A stretch of DNA of 43,820 nt, taken from assembly GCA_949296115.1 (NCBI GenBank), contig CASFNR010000028.1, positions 1 to 43,820 on the forward strand. The letters are read 5' to 3'. A program made the translations under genes and the position numbers. The DNA comes from an uncultured Eubacteriales bacterium. GTDB taxonomy: Bacteria > Bacillota > Clostridia > Oscillospirales > Oscillospiraceae. Positions 30,260 through 37,576 of the stretch are shown piece by piece (the first letter of the stretch is position 1; the number at the start of each line of letters is the position of its first letter). The notes under the pieces are model-generated. The model searched no databases, had not been told where the DNA came from, and worked only from the letters and a program-made list of their open reading frames with translations.

Positions 30260-32200
30260 ATGAAAAAACACGTTGTGATTTCCGGTCTGCTGGCCTTATC
30301 CTTGGCCCTGTCCGGCTGCGGCGGCGTCGCCCAGACGGAGGCCAGCGTTATTCAGACTTCGGCTGCACCCCAAACTGCCGAAACGACGGCAGCCGTTCCC
30401 ACTACTTCCGCTGTGGATTCGTCGGATATGTTCACCGACCGGGATCTGCGGACGGAATACGATGTATCCGACTGCGTTCCCATCACCCTGTCCGGTTCCA
30501 CCGCCGTCTGCGACGGCAGTGGGGTATCCATCTCCGGCAGCGTGGTCACCATTGGAGAGGAGGGAGTCTACCTGCTCTCCGGCACCCTGGACAACGGCCA
30601 GATTCGTATTGAGACAGGTGATTCCGACAAGGTTCAGCTGATTCTGGATAATGTGTCCATTTCCTGTGCCGACTCCGCCGCCATCTATGTTGTGGAAGCG
30701 GACAAGGTCTTTCTAACCACCACTTCCGGCTCGGAAAACACCCTGTCCAACGGGGGCAGCTATGCCCAAACCGACGACAACAATGTGGACGCAGTGATCT
30801 TCTCCAAATCCGACCTGACCCTCAACGGCACCGGCAGCCTGACCATCCAGGCGGATGCCGGGCACGGTGTGGTGTCCAAGGATGATCTGGTGGTTGCGGG
30901 AGGCAGCTATGTCATCACCGCCGCCAGCCACGGCCTGTCCGGGAAGGACAGTGTCCGGATCGCCGACGGCAGCCTCTCCATCACCTCCGGCAAGGACGGC
31001 ATCCATGCGGAAAACGCCGACGATGACAGCCTGGGCTTCCTGTATATTGCCGGCGGGACCTTTGTCATTGCCGCCGAGGGCGACGGCCTCAGTGCCGGCA
31101 GCTACCTGCTGGCTGAGGACGGTGACTTCACCATCACCGCCGGAGGCGGCAGCACCAATGCGCCGGAGCAAATCAGCGGCCGGGACTTTGGTCATGGGCC
31201 TGCCCAGAGCACCCAGACGGACGCAGAAGAAACCGCCAGCACCAAGGGCGTAAAGGCGGCGGGCACGCTGACCATCAACGGCGGCAGCTATATCCTGGAC
31301 ACCGCCGATGACGGCGTTCATTCCAACGGTGATGTCACCATCAATGCAGGCGCCCTCTCCATTGCCGCCGGAGATGACGGCATCCACGCCGATGGCGCTC
31401 TGGCGGTCAATGGGGGAACCATCCACATCTCCCAGAGCTATGAGGGATTGGAAGGCATGACCCTGGATCTGAACGGCGGTGAAATCGATCTGACCGCCAG
31501 CGATGACGGACTGAACGCTGCAGGGGGCAATGACAGCAGCGGCTTCGGCGGTCGGGGCGGAGATCAGTTTGCCGCCACGGAGGGCGTCTATATCCGCATC
31601 TCCGGCGGGTATATACACATCGATGCCGGCGGCGACGGCATTGATTCCAACGGAGATCTGTATATGACCGGCGGAGCGGTGTACGTCTCCGGCCCCACAG
31701 ACAACGGGAACGGTGCGCTGGACTATAACGGGGAGGCCGCCATTACCGGCGGTACCATCATTGCGGCCGGTTCCTCCGGCATGGCCCAGACCTTTGGTTC
31801 CAGTTCCACCCAGGGCGTGATTACCCTGACAATCGGCTCCTGCGCCGCAGGCAGCACTGTTGCCCTCACTGACAGCAGCGGAGCCGTGCTGGTTTCCTGG
31901 CAGCCGGACAAGGCCTTTGACTGTGTGGTCCTCAGCTGCCCGGACATCCAGGTTGGAGAAACCTACACCCTCACCGCCGGGGATACCGTCACCGAAATCG
32001 TCATGGACAGTCTGAGCTATGGCTCGGCAGCCGCCATGGGCGGCGGTTTCGGCGGCGGCATGGGCAGAGGCGGAAAGGGACAAATGCCCATGGATGAGAA
32101 TATGACCCCTCCCTCGGGAGACGATCCGGGTCAGCCCATGGAGAAGCCTGATGGCGGACGAGATGGGCAGGAACCCCCTGACCAGCCCCCCAGCACCTGA
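30260..32200 (+). CDS. Cthe_2159-type carbohydrate-binding lipoprotein
   Basis: This 646-residue lipoprotein has the signal MKKHVVISGLLALSLALSGC with a lipobox LSGC at Cys20. An Ala/Thr-rich tether follows. The body has many short beta-helix-like turns rich in Gly and Asn and recurring DGI/DGV units (DDGVHSNGDVTINAG, DDGIHADGALAVNGG, GDGIDSNGDLYMTGG), as in Cthe_2159, a beta-helix protein that binds polygalacturonate. The last 60 residues are Gly/Met then Pro/Asp/Glu-rich and probably disordered. It is the last gene of the VTC-DUF4956 operon, so it is likely the surface component. GGAGG precedes the ATG at 30260; the upstream TTG at 30257 is less likely. Confidence 0.9.
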   Translation: MKKHVVISGLLALSLALSGCGGVAQTEASVIQTSAAPQTAETTAAVPTTSAVDSSDMFTDRDLRTEYDVSDCVPITLSGSTAVCDGSGVSISGSVVTIGEEGVYLLSGTLDNGQIRIETGDSDKVQLILDNVSISCADSAAIYVVEADKVFLTTTSGSENTLSNGGSYAQTDDNNVDAVIFSKSDLTLNGTGSLTIQADAGHGVVSKDDLVVAGGSYVITAASHGLSGKDSVRIADGSLSITSGKDGIHAENADDDSLGFLYIAGGTFVIAAEGDGLSAGSYLLAEDGDFTITAGGGSTNAPEQISGRDFGHGPAQSTQTDAEETASTKGVKAAGTLTINGGSYILDTADDGVHSNGDVTINAGALSIAAGDDGIHADGALAVNGGTIHISQSYEGLEGMTLDLNGGEIDLTASDDGLNAAGGNDSSGFGGRGGDQFAATEGVYIRISGGYIHIDAGGDGIDSNGDLYMTGGAVYVSGPTDNGNGALDYNGEAAITGGTIIAAGSSGMAQTFGSSSTQGVITLTIGSCAAGSTVALTDSSGAVLVSWQPDKAFDCVVLSCPDIQVGETYTLTAGDTVTEIVMDSLSYGSAAAMGGGFGGGMGRGGKGQMPMDENMTPPSGDDPGQPMEKPDGGRDGQEPPDQPPST

Positions 32201-32243
32201 TTTCCATTCCTTCCGCATTCCCTTATCCTTGGAGGCGATTCCC

Positions 32244-32838
32244 TTGACCATGGAAGAATACTACGGCCGCGACCTGCCCCGGCTGCGGCACATGGAGCAG
32301 ACGTTCCAGGAGCTCCCCCGTCAATATCCGGTCCCTGTCCCCGGAGGGACTCCAGCCAATCCTGTACTGCAAAACCAGAATCAAATCCCCGGACAGCATG
32401 ATTCGAAAGCTGGCCTCCCGGAATCTGCCCACCGATGCCGGCACCGCTCTGGCGCAGATGCACGATGCTGTGGGACTGCGGATTGTGTGCTCCTTCGTGG
32501 AGGACGTTTACGCCGTGGCCCGGTGGCTGTCCGGTCAGTCCCTGTTCTCCGTCGTCGAGACAAAGGACTACATTGCCTACCCCAAACCCAACGGATACCG
32601 GAGCCTGCACCTGATTGTCCGGTTCGCTCAGGGGACGGAGGCGGGACTTCTGGGAGAAATTCAGCTGCGCACCATTGCCACGGACTTCTGGGCGGCCCTG
32701 GAGCACCAGCTGAAATACAAGCAGCACATCCCCCACGAGAAAACCATCTGTGCGGAACTCCGGCGGTGTGCCGACGAAATCGCCTCTGTCGATATTTCTA
32801 TGCAGACGCTCCGGGACATCCTTCGGGAAAAACCATAA
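32244..32838 (+). pseudogene. Small RelA/SpoT-type alarmone synthetase (GTP pyrophosphokinase), frameshifted
   Basis: The catalytic part is intact: RIKSPDSMIRKL, HDAVGLRIVCSFVEDVY, KDYIAYPKPNGYRSLHL and EIQLRTIATDFWAALEHQLKYK are standard RelA-domain motifs of small (p)ppGpp synthetases. The N-terminal helices (MEEYYGRDLPRLRHMEQTFQ) are in another frame. Removing one C from the run of five at 32315-32319 would join both frames as a continuous QEL-PVNIRSLSPEGLQP segment. As given, translation from the TTG at 32244 or ATG at 32250 goes off frame. An internal ATG at 32398 could make a 146-residue catalytic fragment. Either it is a sequencing error in a C-run or a true inactivation. Confidence 0.8.
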
Positions 32839-32843
32839 AAAAA

Positions 32844-32880
32844 CACCCGTTTCCTTCCAGAAAAGAGGAAGGAAACGGGT
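32844..32880 (+). terminator. Left copy of duplicated terminator hairpin between alarmone synthetase and galM
   Basis: Arms ACCCGTTTCCTTCC (32845-32858) and GGAAGGAAACGGGT (32867-32880) form a perfect 14-bp stem. An A7 run precedes it, so on the minus strand it is a proper terminator for galM. A second copy, 35 of 37 bases identical, lies at 33051-33087. Confidence 0.8.
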
Positions 32881-33050
32881 CAGCTTGTCAAAAAAGCCTC
32901 GCAGAGTTTGCTGCGGCAGCAGCAAATAAAGTCAAAAAACACTTTACAGGCTGCAAGTGTGGAATATGTCCCCCATGGGGGGACATATTATGCGCGCAGC
33001 AGACTGCCAAAGTTTGTCGGAAAAGCCCGAAGGGGTTTTTCGACAGTCTC
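32881..33050 (-). repeat. Structured dispersed repeat, copy 2 (reverse orientation)
   Basis: The reverse complement of this 170-base segment aligns with 5118-5320. Shared are the first hairpin (ACTGTCGAAAAACCCCTTCG), GCAGTCTGCTGC, the central hairpin, the block CCACACTTGCAGCCTG, the third hairpin and the CTTTTTTGACA end. The central stem here is AATATGTCCCC/GGGGACATATT and the third is TTTGCTGC/GCAGCAAA; both differ from copy 1 by paired changes that keep the stems. It is about 33 bases shorter, the loss lying between the central and third hairpins. It is flanked by a duplicated terminator hairpin unrelated in sequence to that at copy 1. Confidence 0.8.
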
Positions 33051-33087
33051 CACCCGTTTCCTTCCAGAAAAAAGGAGGGAAACGGGT
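33051..33087 (+). terminator. Right copy of the duplicated hairpin, next to galM
   Basis: CACCCGTTTCCTTCC with GGAGGGAAACGGGT forms the second copy, differing from 32844-32880 at two positions. It lies 8 bases beyond the galM stop on the minus strand, whose 3' end it would terminate or protect. Confidence 0.75.
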
Positions 33088-33094
33088 TTCTGCA

Positions 33095-34044
33095 TTACCA
33101 GGTGAAGCGGTAGACCGTTTCACTGTGATAGGTTTCCCCGGCCTTGGTCACCGGCTGGGGCCATTCGGGGTGGTGAAGGGCATCAGGGTAGAACTGAGTT
33201 TCCAGGGCCACGCCAGAGCGTTTGCCGTAGTACACCCCACCCTTGCCCATCTCATTCAGGAAATTTCCCGCATAGAACTGGATGCCGGGACAGTCGGTGG
33301 ACACCGCCATGGTCCGGCCGGAAACCGGATCGGAGAGCACAGCGCAGGGATCGCAGAACACCTCCCAGTTGTGGTCGTATCCCCCCTGAAGATGCAGGGG
33401 TTCATAGTCCGCTTCAATGTCCTGGCCGATGGGCTTGGGGCTGCGGAAATCCATGGGGGTTCCCGCCACCGGCCGCAGCTCCCCGGTGGGGATGTTCTCG
33501 GCATCGTCCGGGGTGAAGAACCGCCCCGGAATGGTCAGAACCTGATTCATAGCGGCATCAGTTTTCTCGTGTCCCGCCAGATTGAAGTAACTGTGGTTGG
33601 TGAAATTGAACACCGTATCCCGGTCGCGTTTCCAGGGAAGCCCTGGTCCCCGTGGGGACTGAACAGGGACAGGGCAATGGCGTTGTCCGTATGGGACGCT
33701 ACCTGCCACAGCCGGTGAAAAAAGAAATCCGGGCCGGAATGGAGGTTATTCTTCCCCTCATTGGGGGTCATGGCGTAGGCCTTGCCGCCCAGAGCAAAGG
33801 TCGCCTGCTTCAGTCGGTTGGCGCTGCGGCCCACCGTCGCCCCCAGGCAGCCGCCGCCATTGCGGTAGCCCTCCCAGGAATCATGGCCCAGCACCACATC
33901 CGCCACGTTTCCGGCTGCATCCGGGACCAGCAGCCGCACCAGGGCCGCACCGTAGTCGGTAACTGCGGCAGTCAATCCGCCCCCGGTTATGGTGTACAGG
34001 GAGGCTTCCTCCCCCGAGGGCAAAACGCCGAAAGATTCTTTCAT
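33095..34044 (-). pseudogene. galM: Aldose 1-epimerase (galactose mutarotase), internal deletion and frameshift
   Basis: The N-terminal frame (MKESFGVLPSGEEASLYTIT, NRLKQATFALGGKAY, NLHSGPDFFFHRLW, SPHGDQGFPGN) and the C-terminal frame (RDTVFNFTNHSYFNLAGH with the catalytic His, VALETQFYPDALHH with the catalytic Glu) are clear GalM. They are out of frame and meet near 33622-33632. Compared with normal mutarotases, about 28-30 residues after GFPGN (the beta-strands that lead to the FTNHSYFNL motif) are missing. The whole locus is 950 bases, not a multiple of three, versus about 1040 for a full gene. AGGGGA precedes the ATG at 34044. It is either a genuine deletion or a sequence collapse. Confidence 0.8.
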
Positions 34045-34240
34045 CAAAATGTCCCCTTTCATTTTTCAGTCCGGAAACCCGGAAATTATGTAAAGATCCT
34101 TTCAAGAAATTATACTATATTTTCTGCGGATTTTCAAATCCTTCTTTCGGCGATTCGGGAAAAAAGCGGATTTTCCGCTCCCTCCCCGGACGGATTCATG
34201 GGCAGGAAAAATCATAATTTTCTGCCTCAGAAAATGCGCC

Positions 34241-34287
34241 TACTACATTTTGTAGATTGCGCTTGACAAAAACACAATATCTAGTAT
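34241..34287 (+). promoter_or_regulatory. Probable NrdR boxes upstream of nrdD
   Basis: Two palindromic sites about 30 bases apart, TACTACATTTTGTAGA (34241-34256) and ACACAATATCTAGTAT (34272-34287), resemble the tandem NrdR boxes found before ribonucleotide reductase genes. The second overlaps the spacer and -10 of the promoter, as expected for repression. Confidence 0.6.
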
Positions 34288-34290
34288 AAT
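34263..34290 (+). promoter_or_regulatory. Promoter of nrdD
   Basis: TTGACA (34263-34268) and TATAAT (34285-34290), both consensus, with a 16-base spacer. Confidence 0.85.
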
Positions 34291-34340
34291 AGTGCCTGCG
34301 TGAGTGAAATCTATCGTTTGTTCGTCCAAGGAGGAAGACC

Positions 34341-36518
34341 ATGAAAATTATCAAGCGCAACGGCGCAGAGGTCGTTTTCGACATCGATAAAATCCGGATG
34401 GCCGTGACCAAGGCCAACGCCGCCGCCGAGCAGAAAGTTCGCATGACCCCTTTGCAGATTGAGCGCATCTCCCAGAGCGTCCAGATTTCCTGTGAGGAGA
34501 TGGGCCGCAGCCCCTCCGTCGAGGAAATCCAGGACCTGGTGGAAAAGGCCATCATGGCCCACGGAGCCTTTGAGGTGGCCAAGGAATATATCACCTACCG
34601 TTATATCCGCTCTCTGGCCCGTCAGGCCAACACCACCGACGACCGGATTCTCAGCCTGATCGAATGCAACAACGAGGAGGTCAAGCAGGAGAACGCCAAC
34701 AAGAACCCCACCATCAACGCTGTGCAGCGGGACTACATGGCCGGTGAAGTGAGCAAGGACATCACCCGCCGGATTCTCCTGCCCCAGGATATTGTGGCCG
34801 CCCATGAAGCGGGCATCATCCACTTCCACGACTCCGATTACTATGCCCAGCACATGCACAACTGCGATCTGGTGAACCTGGAGGATATGCTGCAGAACGG
34901 CACCGTCATCTCCGGCACTCTGATTGAGAAGCCCCACTCTTTCTCCACCGCCTGCAACATTGCCACCCAGATTATTGCCCAGGTGGCCTCCAATCAATAC
35001 GGCGGTCAGTCCATTTCCCTGACCCACCTTGCACCCTTTGTCCAGGTCAGCCGGGAAAAAATCCGCAAGTCCGTGGAAAAGGAAATGAAGCTGTTCGGCA
35101 TTGACGCCGAGGAAAGCGCCATCGCTCAGGTGGTAGAAGATCGGCTCCGGGAGGAGGTCCGCCGGGGCGTTCAGACCATCCAGTACCAGGTGGTTACCTT
35201 GATGACCACCAATGGTCAGGCCCCCTTCATCACCGTGTTTATGTACCTGAACGAGGCCCGCTCCCAGCAGGAGAAGCAGGACCTGGCCATGATTATTGAG
35301 GAAACCCTCCGTCAGCGCTATGAGGGCGTGAAGAACGAGAAGGGCGTGTGGATCACCCCCGCCTTCCCCAAGCTGATTTACGTGCTGGAGGAGGACAATG
35401 TCCGGGAGGGCACCCCTTACTTCTACCTGACCCGGCTGGCCGCCCAGTGCACCGCCAAGCGGATGGTGCCGGACTACATCTCCGAGAAGAAGATGCTGGA
35501 GCTGAAGGTGGACAAAAACGGCGAGGGCCACTGCTACACCTGCATGGGCTGCCGCTCCTTCCTGACCCCCTATGTGGATCCGGAAACCAATCAGCCCAAA
35601 TATTACGGCCGGTTCAACCAGGGCGTGGTCACCATCAATCTGGTGGATGTGGCCCTGTCCTCCGGCAAGGACATGGACAAGTTCTGGCAGATTTTCGACG
35701 AGCGGCTGGAGCTGTGCCACCGGGCGCTGATGTGCCGTCACAACCGGCTCAAGGGCACCCTGTCCGACGCCGCCCCCATTTTGTGGCAGTACGGCGCCCT
35801 GGCCCGGCTGGAAAAGGGAAAGCCCATCGACAAGCTGCTCTACGGCGGCTATTCCACCATCTCCCTGGGCTACGCCGGACTGTACGAGTGCGTCAAGTAC
35901 ATGACCGGCAAGTCCCACACCGACGAGGCCGCTAAGCCCTTCGCCCTGCAGGTCATGCAGCACATGAACGATGCCTGCAAACAGTGGAAGGCCCAGCACA
36001 ACATCGACTTCTCCCTCTACGGTACCCCCCTGGAGTCCACCACCTACAAGTTCGCCAAGTGCCTGCAGAACCGCTTCGGCATCATCCCCGGCATCACGGA
36101 CAAGAGCTACATCACCAACTCCTACCACGTCCACGTCAGTGAGCCCATTGACGCCTTCACCAAGCTGTCCTTCGAGGCGGAGTTCCAGCAGCTCTCCCCC
36201 GGCGGCGCCATCAGCTATGTGGAGGTGCCCAATATGCAGCAGAACATCGATGCGGTTCTGGAGCTGATGCAGTTCATCTACGACAACATCATGTACGCCG
36301 AGCTGAACACCAAGTCCGACTACTGCCAGGCGTGCGGCTTCGACGGTGAAATCGAGATCAAGGAGGACGACGGCAAGCTGATCTGGGTCTGCCCCCAGTG
36401 CGGCAACACCGACCAGTCCAAAATGAATGTGGCCCGCCGGACCTGCGGCTATATCGGCACCCAGTTCTGGAACCAGGGCCGTACCCAGGAAATCAAGGAC
36501 CGGGTCCTGCACCTGTAA
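34341..36518 (+). CDS. nrdD: Anaerobic ribonucleoside-triphosphate reductase (class III)
   Basis: This 725-residue glycyl-radical enzyme reduces ribonucleoside triphosphates without oxygen. The N-terminal ATP-cone MKIIKRNGAEVVFDIDKI is the allosteric site. The active-site block is HCYTCMGCRSFL. The C-terminal zinc site has CQACGF and CPQCGN, and the radical Gly lies in RRTCGYIGTQFWNQGRTQ (about residue 703). GGAGGA precedes the ATG. The activase gene nrdG, commonly next to nrdD, is not here: the next gene is unrelated, so nrdG must be elsewhere. A strong terminator follows. Confidence 0.97.
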   Translation: MKIIKRNGAEVVFDIDKIRMAVTKANAAAEQKVRMTPLQIERISQSVQISCEEMGRSPSVEEIQDLVEKAIMAHGAFEVAKEYITYRYIRSLARQANTTDDRILSLIECNNEEVKQENANKNPTINAVQRDYMAGEVSKDITRRILLPQDIVAAHEAGIIHFHDSDYYAQHMHNCDLVNLEDMLQNGTVISGTLIEKPHSFSTACNIATQIIAQVASNQYGGQSISLTHLAPFVQVSREKIRKSVEKEMKLFGIDAEESAIAQVVEDRLREEVRRGVQTIQYQVVTLMTTNGQAPFITVFMYLNEARSQQEKQDLAMIIEETLRQRYEGVKNEKGVWITPAFPKLIYVLEEDNVREGTPYFYLTRLAAQCTAKRMVPDYISEKKMLELKVDKNGEGHCYTCMGCRSFLTPYVDPETNQPKYYGRFNQGVVTINLVDVALSSGKDMDKFWQIFDERLELCHRALMCRHNRLKGTLSDAAPILWQYGALARLEKGKPIDKLLYGGYSTISLGYAGLYECVKYMTGKSHTDEAAKPFALQVMQHMNDACKQWKAQHNIDFSLYGTPLESTTYKFAKCLQNRFGIIPGITDKSYITNSYHVHVSEPIDAFTKLSFEAEFQQLSPGGAISYVEVPNMQQNIDAVLELMQFIYDNIMYAELNTKSDYCQACGFDGEIEIKEDDGKLIWVCPQCGNTDQSKMNVARRTCGYIGTQFWNQGRTQEIKDRVLHL

Positions 36519-36540
36519 GAAAAATCTTCCAAAACCATTT

Positions 36541-36576
36541 GCGGAGCACACTTGCGTGTGCTCCGCTTCCTTTTGT
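36541..36576 (+). terminator. Intrinsic terminator of nrdD
   Basis: GCGGAGCACAC (36541-36551) pairs with GTGTGCTCCGC (36556-36566), loop TTGC, followed by TTCCTTTTG. Confidence 0.85.
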
Positions 36577-36669
36577 TCCAACCCGCCGGAATTGTCTGCA
36601 CTTCCCGCCCTGCCCTGCATAAACTGTCCTATAAGCGCTACGCTTATTCTCATTTCGGGAGGTATTCCA

Positions 36670-37494
36670 ATGGCAGAGCAAAAAAAGGACACCCTGCGCT
36701 GCGATCCCCAGGATCTGCGCCAGGCCATGTCCATCCATACACGGAAGATCACCGACTCCTGTCGGGACAAAGACTGTATCGAAGATCTTCGGGTTTACTT
36801 AACCACCGGTTCCCAGGCCATCCTGGACGCCGCCACCAGCGCCCGGGTGCGCTGTGCCGAGCTGCTGTATACCTACATGGATGTGGAGCCTGTGGCCTTC
36901 GACCGGAACCACTACTGCATCGACATCACCTTCTACTACCGGATTCTGGCAGATGCAGTGGTGGGCGTCTCCCGTCCCGCCACTCTGTACGGCCTGGCGG
37001 TATTCAGCAAGCGGGCGGTGCTGTGCGGGGAGGAAAGCCGGGCCCACATCTACCGCAGCGACACCCGCATCGGGGAGCCTGACGGACTGACCCGGATCTG
37101 CGCCAACCTGCCCACCGCCGTGGTGGAGGTTCTGGACCCCATGGTCCTCAGCTCCAAGGTCAAGGACGTGTGCGACTGCGGCTGCGGCGAATGCCTGGCC
37201 CAGATCCCCACCGCCATCCGGAGCCAGTTCGACGAAGAGCTGGTGCTCTCCGGGGACCGGCGGCGGCTGTTCGTCACCCTGGGACAGTTCTCCATCGTCC
37301 GTCTGGAGCGGGACGCCCAGCTGGTGGTGCCGGTACTGGAGTACGCCATTCCCTGCAAGGAATGCTGCGACGCGCCGGGCGGCGGAGAGGACCCCTGCGA
37401 AATGTTCAGCCGGATCCCCTTCCCTGCTGGACAATTCGCCCCCAAATGCTGTGATGATAAGCAGGAGGGAGACTCCTGCTACCAGACCTGCTGA
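36670..37494 (+). CDS. Conserved-looking Cys-rich protein of unknown function
   Basis: This 274-residue soluble protein has no signal peptide. The first half has SCRDKDCIEDLRVYLTTGSQ, a segment VRCAELLYTYMDVEPVAFDR and FYYRILADAVVG. The second half is Cys-rich (CDCGCGECL, CKECC, and C-terminal CCDDKQEGDSCYQTC), about 16 Cys in all, suggesting metal binding or disulfide cross-linking. The CIEDLRVY and EPVAFDRNHYCIDI patterns remind me of Clostridia proteins linked to spore surface layers, but I cannot confirm this. GGGAGG precedes the ATG at 36670. It is a single gene between terminators. Confidence 0.7.
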   Translation: MAEQKKDTLRCDPQDLRQAMSIHTRKITDSCRDKDCIEDLRVYLTTGSQAILDAATSARVRCAELLYTYMDVEPVAFDRNHYCIDITFYYRILADAVVGVSRPATLYGLAVFSKRAVLCGEESRAHIYRSDTRIGEPDGLTRICANLPTAVVEVLDPMVLSSKVKDVCDCGCGECLAQIPTAIRSQFDEELVLSGDRRRLFVTLGQFSIVRLERDAQLVVPVLEYAIPCKECCDAPGGGEDPCEMFSRIPFPAGQFAPKCCDDKQEGDSCYQTC

Positions 37495-37498
37495 TTCA

Positions 37499-37525
37499 CC
37501 GGGGGAAGGCTGGTCCTTCCCCCGG
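37499..37525. terminator. Hairpin after the Cys-rich gene
   Basis: CCGGGGGAAGG (37499-37509) pairs perfectly with CCTTCCCCCGG (37515-37525). There is no T-run on the plus strand, so it may act together with the next hairpin or as an mRNA-end protector. Confidence 0.55.
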
Positions 37526-37530
37526 AAGCG

Positions 37531-37568
37531 AAAAAAACTGCCGGTACACCGCTGTGTACCGGCAAATT
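37531..37568. terminator. Bidirectional terminator between the Cys-rich gene and mreB
   Basis: GCCGGTACAC (37540-37549) pairs with GTGTACCGGC (37554-37563). On the minus strand it is followed by AGT7-like run (A7 at 37531-37537), terminating mreB; on the plus strand by AAATTTTT. Confidence 0.88.
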
Positions 37569-37576
37569 TTTGTACG

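Noticed and set aside
31261-31700. Tandem DNA repeat or CRISPR-like array in the Cthe_2159-type gene
   Set aside because: The periodic Gly/Asp motifs are protein-level beta-helix turns with diverged codons, not DNA repeats with spacers.
30713-32251. 512-codon minus-strand open frame opposite the Cthe_2159-type gene
   Set aside because: Reflects the repeated Gly/Asp codons of the real gene; no start signal or recognised domain.
34311-36770. Very long minus-strand open frame opposite nrdD
   Set aside because: It is a mirror of the codon bias of nrdD, Gly/Val/His-rich, without family resemblance or start signal.
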